Assembly (NCBI GenBank): GCA_964601085.1
Contig: CAZRLN010000018.1
Coordinates: 1 to 46,167 of the forward strand
Direction: 5' to 3'
Length of the DNA stretch: 46,167 nt
Source of the DNA: UBA1444 sp964601085
GTDB taxonomy: Bacteria > Bacillota > Negativicutes > UBA1444
Part shown: in pieces, positions 14,618-22,204 of the stretch
How the letters are laid out: each line of letters starts with the position of its first letter
How positions within the stretch are numbered: position 1 is the stretch's first letter
Made by a program: the position numbers and the translations under genes
Notes under the pieces: model-generated
The model's database searches: none
The model's input: the letters and a program-made list of their open reading frames with translations, nothing else
What the model was told of the DNA's origin: nothing

Positions 14618-16806
14618 ACGCGCGCGACTGGCTGGAGGAGGCCTGCGGGCCGATCCGCTGGCGCGGCGAGGAGGGAACCTGCCACTGCCCGTTGCCGACG
14701 CATGGCAGCCGGGATCGTCATCCCTCGTTTTCCGTCAACGCCGTCAAGGGGACTTTCTTCTGTCACAAGGAAGGCTTTGGCGGCGGAATGCGGAAGTTGG
14801 CGGGACTCCTGGGGCGACCATCACCGGACGCCGACGACGCGCCGAACCAGGACGGCCTTCCCCGACGGATCGCCGCGACCTATGATTACCGGGATGAAGC
14901 AGGGCGGCTGCGCTATCAGATCATCCGGTTGATTCCGAAAGGGTTTCGTCTCCGGCGGCCAGATCCCGACCGGCCCGGTGGCTGGATCTGGAATCTGGGC
15001 GAATGCGAGGCCCTGCCGTACCGGCTGCCGGAAGTGATGGCCAGTCTGGCGGCGGGTGAAACGATCTTTGTGGTTGAGGGCGAAAAGGATGCCGACGCGC
15101 TAGCCGCGCTCGGACTGACAGCCACGACCAACCATGGCGGCGCGGGGAAATGGTCCCAAGCGTGCTCCCGGCACTTTAGCGCCGGCGCCAATATCGCGGT
15201 CATTGCCGACAATGATCGCCCGGGTCGACGTCATGCCCTGGACGTGGCCCGAAAATTACAGGGGCAGGGCTGCAACGCGCATTGCGTCGAGCTGGCGGGA
15301 CTGCCGGAGAAAGGCGATGTTTCCGACTGGCTGGCCCAAGGCGGCGGTCGGGAAGACCTGCTCAAACTGGTAACGGCGCAACAGGCGCAGGAGGAGTTTC
15401 CCTTCACCGACCTGGGCAACGCCGAGCGGTTTGCCCAGCGGCAGGCCGGACAACTCCGGTATTGCCGCAGCTGGAAAAAATGGCTGTTCTGGTCGGGCCG
15501 CCATTGGCAGACGGACGCCACCGGCGAAGCGGAACGGCGGGCGGCGGAAACCGTCCGGCATATTCTGGCGCTGGCCGGTCGCTTGCCGGATGAAAAACAG
15601 CAAAAGGCGATGACGGCTTTCGCGCGCAGCTGCGAGTCCGCGCCCCGTCTGCGCGGCCTGCTGTCGCTGGCGGAGACGCAGCCAGCGCTGGTCGCCATGG
15701 CGGACGAATTCGACGCCGAGCCATGCTGGCTAAATGTGCAAAACGGCTTGCTCGACTTGCGGAGTGCGACTCTTTTGCCGCACGATCCGCAGCAGCTTAC
15801 GACCAAGGTCGCTCCCGTCGGCTATGATCCGGCGGCGACCTGCCCGACCTGGGACGCGTTTTTGTTCCGGGTGCTGGACGGCCGGGCGGACCTGATGCGT
15901 TATCTGCAAAAGGCGGTCGGTTATTCGCTGACCGGCGATACGAGTGAACAGTGTCTGTTTTTGCTCTATGGGCAGGGAGCCAACGGCAAAAGCACTTTTT
16001 TGGCGACCGTCATGGGGATTTTGGATTCCTATGCCCGACAGTTGCCGATGGATTCGCTGCTGGTCCATTCGAACCGCCAGATTCCCAATGACATCGCCGC
16101 GCTGCGCGGCGTCCGTTTCGTTTCGGCGGTCGAAGCCGACGACGGGGCCCGCATGGCGGAAAGCCTGATCAAGCAGATGACCGGGCAAGATAAGATTGCG
16201 GCTCGTTTCCTCCATGGCGAGTGGTTCAAATTTGCACCCCAGTTCAAGCTGTGGCTGGCCACCAACCACAAGCCGATCATCCGGGGTTGCGACGAAGCCA
16301 TCTGGCGGCGGGTGCGGCTGATTCCGTTCACGGTCGCCATTCCCGCCGCGGAACGGGACCGACATCTGGCGGAAAAACTGCAGAACGAATGGCCGGGCAT
16401 CCTGCGCTGGACCGTGGAAGGCTGCCGGCTCTGGCGCGAAGAGGGACTGAACCCGCCGCGTGATGTAGTGGCTGCGACGGACGAGTACCGGGGCGAAATG
16501 GACATCCTGGGCGATTTCGTCGCGCAGCGGTGCGTGCTGAATCCGTTGGCTTCGACGCCGGTCGCCGACTCCTACCGCGACTACGAGGCCTGGTGCGCCG
16601 CGACCGCCGAACGGCCTGTCACAAAACGCACTTTTGTCAGCCGGATGCGCGAGCGGGGATTGCAAACACGACACGGCAGCGGCAATGTGCTGGTCTGGGA
16701 CGGGCTGGCGCTGGCCGAAGCCGACGCCGAATCGATCCCGCTGTCAGGTAACGAGTTAACGAAGGTAACGACTACTGAACTTTTTTCCCATGAATCCATG
16801 GTGTGA
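14614..16806 (+). CDS. P4-type primase-helicase
   Basis: 730 residues. The N terminus has a CHC2-like zinc region (C23, C25, H30, C50, H51) in which the usual last cysteine is missing. A TOPRIM-type domain follows, with VVEGEKDADAL (E155) and IADNDRPGRRHA. The C-terminal half is a D5/P4-type helicase: a D5_N-like segment (about 280-400), then superfamily-3 Walker A GQGANGKST (from G453), SAVEADDG, LWLATNHKP and RRVRLIPF. Such proteins start replication of phages, satellites and plasmids. Here the gene sits inside a pilus locus with no integrase, capsid or plasmid gene near it. The C-terminal tail is encoded by repeated TAACGA sequence. It is full length and looks intact. Confidence 0.88.
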   Translation: MNARDWLEEACGPIRWRGEEGTCHCPLPTHGSRDRHPSFSVNAVKGTFFCHKEGFGGGMRKLAGLLGRPSPDADDAPNQDGLPRRIAATYDYRDEAGRLRYQIIRLIPKGFRLRRPDPDRPGGWIWNLGECEALPYRLPEVMASLAAGETIFVVEGEKDADALAALGLTATTNHGGAGKWSQACSRHFSAGANIAVIADNDRPGRRHALDVARKLQGQGCNAHCVELAGLPEKGDVSDWLAQGGGREDLLKLVTAQQAQEEFPFTDLGNAERFAQRQAGQLRYCRSWKKWLFWSGRHWQTDATGEAERRAAETVRHILALAGRLPDEKQQKAMTAFARSCESAPRLRGLLSLAETQPALVAMADEFDAEPCWLNVQNGLLDLRSATLLPHDPQQLTTKVAPVGYDPAATCPTWDAFLFRVLDGRADLMRYLQKAVGYSLTGDTSEQCLFLLYGQGANGKSTFLATVMGILDSYARQLPMDSLLVHSNRQIPNDIAALRGVRFVSAVEADDGARMAESLIKQMTGQDKIAARFLHGEWFKFAPQFKLWLATNHKPIIRGCDEAIWRRVRLIPFTVAIPAAERDRHLAEKLQNEWPGILRWTVEGCRLWREEGLNPPRDVVAATDEYRGEMDILGDFVAQRCVLNPLASTPVADSYRDYEAWCAATAERPVTKRTFVSRMRERGLQTRHGSGNVLVWDGLALAEADAESIPLSGNELTKVTTTELFSHESMV

Positions 16807-16899
16807 CAGTTTGCGTTTGTCTGGGCATGAAAACCTGATTTTGGTTACCGACGTTACTTCGCTAACTTTGCAATCAGGAATCATTTGCGTTTTGTCTGG
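16747..16899 (+). repeat. Iteron-like and inverted repeats at the primase 3' end
   Basis: TAACGA occurs three times at 8-9 base steps (16749, 16757, 16766) across the last codons of the primase gene. About 80 bases on, 16851-16867 is nearly the reverse complement of 16754-16771, with one mismatch and one indel. A separate direct repeat, TTTGCGTTTGTCTGG (16810-16824) and TTTGCGTTTTGTCTGG (16884-16899), flanks the second half. The pattern recalls replication-origin iterons or operator arrays. There is no T run, so it is not a normal terminator. Confidence 0.55.
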
Positions 16900-16912
16900 A
16901 ATGCGATACAAT
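16885..16912 (+). promoter_or_regulatory. Possible promoter of the first minor-pilin set
   Basis: TACAAT (16907-16912) is a good -10 box; the best -35, TTGCGT (16885-16890), is weak, at 16 bases. It overlaps the second direct repeat of the primase 3' region, so a protein bound there could affect it. Confidence 0.4.
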
Positions 16913-16943
16913 TAAAACATATGCGTTTGAGGGGAGCAGGACA

Positions 16944-17396
16944 TTGTTGCAGTGGCGGAGCGCAGGAAAGAAAAATAGGCAGGCCGGGTTCGCATTGATC
17001 GACGCACTGCTCGGAATGACCATTTTGACGGTTGCTTTGCTGGGAATCGCCTTCGCCTTTCGCCAGTCGACCGTGACCACGGTGTCCGCCCGCAATTACA
17101 ATCAGGCGACGTATTATGCGCAACAGGCGCTGGAACGGCTGAAGGTCTATGACGGAAAAGAGACGGGAACCTGGGCGGGAACCGTCAATGTTCCAGCGAG
17201 CGGGGTCATGCCGGCGTTTCAGCTCGTGACGGAACAGATTGACGCCGCCAACATGCCGGCTGATTATACTTCTCTGCCGGAAACGATCAAGGGGAAAATG
17301 GTGCCGGTTCGGGCCACCGTAACCTGGCAGGAGACGGCCGGTGGCGCGTTAATGACCCGGATGGTTCAAGTTTCCAGCTATTATTATTTGAAATGA
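16944..17396 (+). CDS. Minor pilin, PilV-like, with Asp at +5
   Basis: 150 residues. A basic leader with the cleavage site at AG15 is followed by FALIDALLGMTILTVALLGIAFAF, the pilin N-terminal helix. The residue at +5 of the mature protein is Asp (D20) where nearly all pilins have Glu. The alignment of the rest (YYAQQALERLKVYDG) fits PilV/GspI-type minor pilins that form the pilus tip. The TTG at 16944 has AGGGGAG 7 bases upstream. It is first of a set of three with 17393 and 17960, and its stop overlaps the next start (ATGA). Confidence 0.82.
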   Translation: MLQWRSAGKKNRQAGFALIDALLGMTILTVALLGIAFAFRQSTVTTVSARNYNQATYYAQQALERLKVYDGKETGTWAGTVNVPASGVMPAFQLVTEQIDAANMPADYTSLPETIKGKMVPVRATVTWQETAGGALMTRMVQVSSYYYLK

Positions 17397-17944
17397 TGGA
17401 CAGAATGATGAGGAAATTACTTCAGCAACAAGCGGGAATCGGCTTGCCGGAATTGATGGTGGCGGTGGCCGTGATCGGGTTGATCATGGCCGGGGTATTC
17501 GGCGTGTTGTCGACTTCCGTCAAGTCCTTTCAGCATACGGCGGATCAGGGCGCAAATGTGCAGTTGGCGCGGAATGCGCTGAACGAGATCTCCAACGAGT
17601 TACGCAACGCCACGTTGGTAAGTTCACCGGTGTTTACCAGTGGAACGGATGTTGCGGGCAGTACGGTGGAGTATACCTATCCGGATGCCGCTACGCCGAA
17701 CCGGCGAATCACAATGGGAACCGGACAGGACGCCAACTCAATCGTGGTCGTGAACCGGGACGACAATAGCGTGATCCGGCGTTTCGGACAGGGCAGGATT
17801 AAGGCGGCTACTCTGGAATTTAAGCGTTCCGGGGCGGACCGGCGGGTTTTTACCGTTACGATCATTTTTCAAAGCGCCGCCTATGGTGGAAACAGCGCGA
17901 CTCCCGTAACTACGGTGATTACGACATTGAACAGCGACACATGA
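17393..17944 (+). CDS. Minor pilin, PilW-like
   Basis: 183 residues. Cleavage is expected in QQAG15 before IGLPELMVAVAVIGLIMAG; Glu is at +5. The following LARNALNEISNELRNATL is the typical PilW/GspJ helix. The start is ATG at 17393 or 17396; both are in frame, and the first overlaps the previous stop. It probably joins the PilV-like and PilX-like proteins in the tip complex that starts pilus assembly. A second PilV/PilW/PilX-like set occurs at 22204-23574, so the locus carries two. Confidence 0.85.
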   Translation: MMDRMMRKLLQQQAGIGLPELMVAVAVIGLIMAGVFGVLSTSVKSFQHTADQGANVQLARNALNEISNELRNATLVSSPVFTSGTDVAGSTVEYTYPDAATPNRRITMGTGQDANSIVVVNRDDNSVIRRFGQGRIKAATLEFKRSGADRRVFTVTIIFQSAAYGGNSATPVTTVITTLNSDT

Positions 17945-17959
17945 GCGGGGTAGGAATGG

Positions 17960-19540
17960 ATGCGGATGTGCAGCGTATGGAATAACAGACAGGGTTCGGT
18001 CACGATTTTGGCGATTGGCGTCATGTTGTTTTTGGGGATCATCTTATCGGGAGTTATGCCGATGATCACCCAGGAGGTGCGCAGCGGGACATTAAATCGT
18101 GATGCGGTGGAAGCTCAGTATGCGGCGGAGGCGGGCCTTAAGCGGGCTTTAACCGGACTGGTTGTCGCTGATAAGGATTGGGATTGGGTCATAAACGCCC
18201 AAACAATCTCATTTATAGGGCAAAACGGCAGCTCTTACAAAGTGTCGCTTCAACTTGACTCGCCGACAACGTTGACACAAGGGCATTCTCCCGATTCAGG
18301 CTGGTATTATCTGCAGTCAGAGGGAACTGTAAACAATGCAATCAAACGAGTGAAAGTGAAGGCCAATTTAACGGCGGGCAGTGGAGGGACAACCGGCGTT
18401 TTTGCGAATGGAGTTTTCGGCACGGCCGCGATTGAATCCAATAATTCAACCATTAATGGTTCAGCGGGAACCAACAGTTATTTTAAAGGGTGGAAAACAA
18501 CCATCAATGGTGATTTGCTGGCTGTTGAAGCTAATAACAGCAGTAATCAGTGGCAAAAGAACATTGTAACTGGGACGACGACGGATAACACGTCTACTCC
18601 GCCAGCGCAAGCCTTGACGGTTCCCAAATTTTACACTAACTTTTCGATGCCGGCAGCGCCGGATATGTCTGGCGCAGCGGCCTGGCCTGTTTCTCCAAAA
18701 CTCTGGAATGAGTCTGGCGTTGTATTTCCATCGGGAAAGTATCAACTAACAGGACGCTGGAGTGTGGGGAAATCGACTGTTTCTATCCAGCCAAACGCAA
18801 CTTTTTATGCGACGGGCGAAATGGAATTTTCCAACCATTCGAAAATTACTATGGCCGCAAACGATACGTTATATAGCGGAGATAATTTGACGATTGAGTC
18901 GACAGGGCTAAACATAACAACCCAAGCAAACACTTTTTATTATGTTGTGAAGGATTTTTCTCTGGGAAATTCGGCGACGCTAACAATGGCTGACAACGCC
19001 ATTATCTGTGTCCAAGGGAACATGAAACTGGACAATGGATCCGTTTTGCGAACACAGGGCAAAGCGAAGATTTATGTTCAAGGCGATTTGGAACTTGCCA
19101 ATGGCGGTACGGGAATTTATTTTGAAGGGGATACCGAAGTATATGTCGGAGGCTCTTTGAAGCTGTCCAATCCCAGTCAAATCAATACTGTGGCGAATAC
19201 AAACGTTGTGTTTAAATGTAACAAAATTGAAATGGCAAATTCCTCTTCCATTTCTGGTGCGACAGGCGGATCGCTGATATTGCTGGCCGAAACAACAGTT
19301 AACATGTCTAACACTACTTCCATCAACAATGCACTGGTCATGGCAAAGGGCGATATAACCATACAGGGCGGCAGCGTCACGGGGTCGGTGATTTCGACCG
19401 GAGCGGTTGTTCGCTTAGATGGAGCAACGGTTACTTATGATCCGACTTTACTTCAATTGGCATTGACGAACAATTCATCACTGTTTACCGGAATTACTAC
19501 GAAAAGTTCAATTAAGACAATTGAATGGATGAATTATTGA
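17960..19540 (+). CDS. PilX-like minor pilin with long repetitive C-terminal domain
   Basis: 526 residues, about four times the second PilX-like protein in this locus. The N terminus (GSVTILAIGVMLFLGIILSG and YAAEAGLKRAL) is typical of PilX/GspK-type proteins. From about residue 150 the chain is made of short Asn/Ser/Thr/Gly-rich strand units (for example MEFSNHSKITMAAND, MKLDNGSVLRTQGK, LKLSNPSQINTVAN), which suggest a beta-solenoid. Such a tail on a tip pilin would suit adhesion. From about 18190 the DNA is clearly AT-richer than its neighbours, which suggests separate origin of this part. The product ends SSIKTIEWMNY. ATG 17960 has AGGA close upstream; ATG 17966 is an alternative. Confidence 0.78.
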   Translation: MRMCSVWNNRQGSVTILAIGVMLFLGIILSGVMPMITQEVRSGTLNRDAVEAQYAAEAGLKRALTGLVVADKDWDWVINAQTISFIGQNGSSYKVSLQLDSPTTLTQGHSPDSGWYYLQSEGTVNNAIKRVKVKANLTAGSGGTTGVFANGVFGTAAIESNNSTINGSAGTNSYFKGWKTTINGDLLAVEANNSSNQWQKNIVTGTTTDNTSTPPAQALTVPKFYTNFSMPAAPDMSGAAAWPVSPKLWNESGVVFPSGKYQLTGRWSVGKSTVSIQPNATFYATGEMEFSNHSKITMAANDTLYSGDNLTIESTGLNITTQANTFYYVVKDFSLGNSATLTMADNAIICVQGNMKLDNGSVLRTQGKAKIYVQGDLELANGGTGIYFEGDTEVYVGGSLKLSNPSQINTVANTNVVFKCNKIEMANSSSISGATGGSLILLAETTVNMSNTTSINNALVMAKGDITIQGGSVTGSVISTGAVVRLDGATVTYDPTLLQLALTNNSSLFTGITTKSSIKTIEWMNY

Positions 19541-19645
19541 TATAGTCGTTTCTTCTGGTTTACTAGCCAAAGCTCGTCCAGCGGCAGCGGCGGTTCATCC
19601 AGCGGCACGCCCGGAATTGAGAAAATCAGTTGGCGGAGTGATTGA
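19541..19645 (+). pseudogene. Orphan 3' end of a PilX-like gene
   Basis: Directly after the stop of the PilX-like gene, the same reading frame stays open to TGA 19643-19645. It reads through a Ser/Gly linker (SSSSGSGGSSSG, encoded about 19571-19603) into PGIEKISWRSD. This end resembles the C termini of both PilX-like proteins here (IKTIEWMNY and ELTILSWDK). Its GC content is that of the host, unlike the AT-rich tail before it. It has no start of its own. I take it as the left-over end of an earlier version of the gene whose C-terminal part was replaced. Confidence 0.55.
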
Positions 19646-19661
19646 TCAGTTCGCATAAGGT

Positions 19662-19704
19662 AAAGCGGGACAAAGCCCAGTCAAGGGTTTTGTCCCGCTT
19701 TTTG
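19662..19704 (+). terminator. Rho-independent terminator after the first minor-pilin set
   Basis: AAAGCGGGACAAA (19662-19674) and TTTTGTCCCGCTTT (19688 on) form a 12-base stem with a 13-base loop, followed by TTTTT. It lies between the pilin genes and the convergent TerC-family gene. Confidence 0.85.
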
Positions 19705-19757
19705 ATTCGTTTCTCATCTCTTTTATTTCGGGACGCGCCTTTTCGATGCCGCCCGGC

Positions 19758-20534
19758 TTAGAGGGTTTCGGTTTCCAGCTGGGCCTTGTTTTCGCTCATG
19801 AACCAGCCGGCGGCGCAGATGCCGATGAATACGACCCAGAAGGAAATCTTCCAGACGGCGCCGTGAGCGAAGGCGCTCGGCAGAATATTAATATCCGGGT
19901 GTCCAAGCGTATAGATGGCCAGTTTAACGCCGACCCAGCCGACGATCGCGAACGCGGCCGTCTCAAGGCCCGGGCGTTTTACCAGCAGCTCACAGAACCA
20001 CTGGGCCGCGAACCGCATCATCACTACGCCGATAAATCCGCCGGCGAAGATCACGGCGAATTTTCCGCTATCCAATCCGCCGATGGTGGGCAGGCCGGTG
20101 GCAGGCAACGTCATCGCCAGCGCCACTGCGGCTAAAATGGAGTCGGCGGCGAAGGCAATGTCCGCGATTTCGACTTTGACAACCGTCATCCATAAGCCGG
20201 AGTGTGACTTTGACTCTTGGGCCGCATCGTCGTCGTCCGATTTTTTGGCGGTGTATTTTTTCAGGAGATGATTGGCGCTCAAGAAGATCAGATAGGTGGC
20301 GCCGATGGCCTGGATCTGCCACATATCGATCAACAGCGAGATGATGAACAAGGAGGCGGCACGAAAGATAAAGGCTCCGCCCAGGCCGTAGAATAATGCC
20401 TTCTTGCGTTTTTCCTCCGAGAGGTGCTTTACCATGACCGCGATGACACAGGCGTTATCCGCCGCCAATATTCCTTCCATTACAACAAGTACAAGTAAAA
20501 TCCATGAGTATTCGAGCAGCAAGGATAGTTCCAT
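19758..20534 (-). CDS. TerC-family membrane protein, probable Mn exporter
   Basis: 258 residues, integral membrane protein with about seven helices. TerC features are the acidic residues in the first and middle helices (MEGILAADNACVIAVM and VEIADIAFAADSILAA). A charged loop with SDDDDAAQESK joins the two halves. TerC proteins of the YkoY/YceF group export manganese, in some cases loading exported enzymes. The Mn-sensing riboswitch in its leader is strong support for that role here. GGGAGG lies about 7 bases before the ATG at 20534. The gene is on the opposite strand to the pilus genes and splits the two minor-pilin sets, so it is an inserted unit with its own control. Confidence 0.88.
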   Translation of the reverse strand: MELSLLLEYSWILLVLVVMEGILAADNACVIAVMVKHLSEEKRKKALFYGLGGAFIFRAASLFIISLLIDMWQIQAIGATYLIFLSANHLLKKYTAKKSDDDDAAQESKSHSGLWMTVVKVEIADIAFAADSILAAVALAMTLPATGLPTIGGLDSGKFAVIFAGGFIGVVMMRFAAQWFCELLVKRPGLETAAFAIVGWVGVKLAIYTLGHPDINILPSAFAHGAVWKISFWVVFIGICAAGWFMSENKAQLETETL

Positions 20535-20615
20535 AAATTAACCTCCCGTTTTTTCAGGTAGTGCGGCGTCGCGATATCAACTTACTCCTTCTCGTTGATG
20601 CAAAGTTCACGACAA

Positions 20616-20650
20616 TAAAAAAGATCCCCGCCTGTTCAGGCTAGGACCCT
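20616..20650 (-). terminator. Second hairpin and T run in the terC leader
   Basis: On the minus strand GGTCCTAGCCTG-AA-CAGGCGGGGATC folds on itself (GCCTG/CAGGC inner stem, GGTCC/GGATC outer stem) and is followed by TTTTTT. It lies between the riboswitch terminator and the terC start, so a transcript that passes the first terminator meets another. Confidence 0.6.
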
Positions 20651-20655
20651 TACGC

Positions 20656-20791
20656 AAAAAAAAGAGACCTCACCCTGACGGCAAAGGTCTCGCTAACAAT
20701 CGGTATATTGCCAATAAAGCCGGGGCAGAACCCGTGATGACGACTTTACTGTACAGCTACTCCCCTTTGGAGCCTTATTCAGCTTTCGACG
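20656..20791 (-). ncRNA. yybP-ykoY manganese riboswitch
   Basis: On the minus strand the conserved parts appear in order: AAAGGGGAGTAGC (about 20768-20756), GTCGTCATCACGGG, CCCCGGCTTTA, GTTAGCGAGACCTTTGCC, then the expression platform. This platform is a terminator, GAGACCT (20691-20685) with AGGTCTC (20670-20664) and a run of eight T (20663-20656). In this family Mn2+ binding lets transcription go on into Mn export genes, here the TerC-family gene. Family match is by conserved blocks only, but several agree. Confidence 0.9.
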
Positions 20792-20797
20792 AGAGTT

Positions 20798-20826
20798 ATG
20801 ATATCGGAATTTCGGCTGCCTGTCAA
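20798..20826 (-). promoter_or_regulatory. Promoter of the terC unit
   Basis: On the minus strand TTGACA (20826-20821) and TATCAT (20803-20798) are 17 bases apart. The transcript would begin about 20791, right at the 5' edge of the riboswitch. Confidence 0.75.
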
Positions 20827-20931
20827 TCGTTTTCCAACAGCAGAATGAAATCTCGGCGGACCGTGGAAAAAGGTGAGAATATTATCCATTCCCGGCAGGA
20901 TTCCCCGGCTTGATCCCGAATAAATATTTTT

Positions 20932-21720
20932 ATGAGTGACGAGATCATACTGTTCTTCAATGTAGCCTTTGTTGCCGTCGGCACGCTGTGCCTGTTGCTG
21001 GGACTGGTCGTCGGTTCGTTTCTGAATGTCTGCATCTGGCGGTTGCCACGCGAAGAATCGATTGTCCGGCCGGGTTCGCACTGCCCGGTTTGCAGCACTG
21101 CGCTCGGAGCGCGGGACTTGGTCCCGGTTCTGAGCTGGATTTTTTTGCGGGGAAAATGCCGGTACTGCGGCGCGAAGATTTCACCGCGTTATCCGGCCGT
21201 CGAGCTCCTGACGGGCCTGTTGTTCGTCTGGTGCTTCCTGCGTTTCGGCTTGTCGCCGCAGTTGGCGCCGGCGCTGGTGTTTTCCGCGTTTATGGTGGCC
21301 ATCACTTTTATCGATCTGGACCATCAGATCATTCTCGACGGGATGCTGGCGCTGTTGGCGGCGGCGGGCCTGGGTCTGGGCCTCTGGCTCGGCCAGCCGG
21401 GCTGGGTCGACATGCTGATCGGGGCCGGCGTGGGCGGCGGACTGCTGCTGGTGCTGGCGGTGATCAGCGGCGGCGGCATGGGCGGCGGCGATGTGAAGTT
21501 CGCGGCGGCATTGGGATTCTGGCTGGGCTGGCCGGGGATTTTGCTGTGCCTGTTGATCAGTTTTGTCGCCGGCGGCGCGATCAGTTTATTCCTGTTACTG
21601 GCCAAACTGCGCGGTCGCAAGGATTTCATCCCATTTGGGCCGTTTATCGCGCTCGGGGCTTGGGTCGCGTTGCTGTACGGTCGGGAAATTTTGAGCTGGT
21701 ATTGGGCTTTTTGGATCTGA
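20932..21720 (+). CDS. pilD: Prepilin peptidase PilD
   Basis: 262 residues, integral membrane aspartic protease that cuts and methylates the pilins of this locus. The cytoplasmic loop has both zinc pairs CPVC and CRYC, needed for the methylating domain. The catalytic Asp residues are in TFIDLDHQIILDG and GGGMGGGDVKFAA. About eight helices are seen. The ATG at 20932 has no visible ribosome site and follows an in-frame stop closely; no better start is seen. It begins a nine-gene run (pilD to pilO) with gaps or overlaps of a few bases. Confidence 0.94.
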   Translation: MSDEIILFFNVAFVAVGTLCLLLGLVVGSFLNVCIWRLPREESIVRPGSHCPVCSTALGARDLVPVLSWIFLRGKCRYCGAKISPRYPAVELLTGLLFVWCFLRFGLSPQLAPALVFSAFMVAITFIDLDHQIILDGMLALLAAAGLGLGLWLGQPGWVDMLIGAGVGGGLLLVLAVISGGGMGGGDVKFAAALGFWLGWPGILLCLLISFVAGGAISLFLLLAKLRGRKDFIPFGPFIALGAWVALLYGREILSWYWAFWI

Positions 21721-21730
21721 GGTGGTTTCA

Positions 21731-22204
21731 TTGCGCCAGATTCACGGCGGTTTCAGCTTGCTGGAATTGCTGATGGCAACGGCAATGATCTCGATGATCT
21801 GTGGAATGGGCATGATGCGACTGGGAAACAGCCTGGCCGAGCATGAATTGTCCGCCGCGGCGCTGGAACTGGCGGCCGACCTGCGATGGATGCAGCAGAT
21901 GGCGGTCAACTCTCCCGCAATCGCCGGCGGGCCTTTTTATACGCTGGCCGTGGATCATGCGACTTGCGCCCGCTATCAGATCACGGCTTCCGCCAAGACG
22001 CTGAAATGGACTGTGTTGCCGGCTTCGGTCCGGTTGCAGGATGTCCGGGACAAGGTCCTGTTTTATTCCAACGGCCGCCCGAATCAGGGCTGCTCGTTCG
22101 TTCTGCAAAGTCTACCGCTGCGCAAGAATCGCTTTGTGATCTTGGCCGCAGTGACCGGCCGGGTCCGAATCAGCGACACGCCGGCTTGGGAGACGGGCGA
22201 GTGA
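21731..22204 (+). CDS. Pseudopilin, GspH/FimT-like
   Basis: 157 residues. The leader MRQIHG7 is cut before FSLLELLMATAMISMICGMG, with Glu at +5. The later part (LAADLRWMQQMAVNSPAIAG and GRPNQGCSFVLQ) matches FimT/GspH proteins, which in some bacteria bind DNA for uptake. The TTG at 21731 is chosen because GAGGTGG (21719-21725) lies 5 bases upstream; a GTG at 21722 is in frame but inside that site. Its stop and the next start share one base (TGATG). Confidence 0.83.
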   Translation: MRQIHGGFSLLELLMATAMISMICGMGMMRLGNSLAEHELSAAALELAADLRWMQQMAVNSPAIAGGPFYTLAVDHATCARYQITASAKTLKWTVLPASVRLQDVRDKVLFYSNGRPNQGCSFVLQSLPLRKNRFVILAAVTGRVRISDTPAWETGE

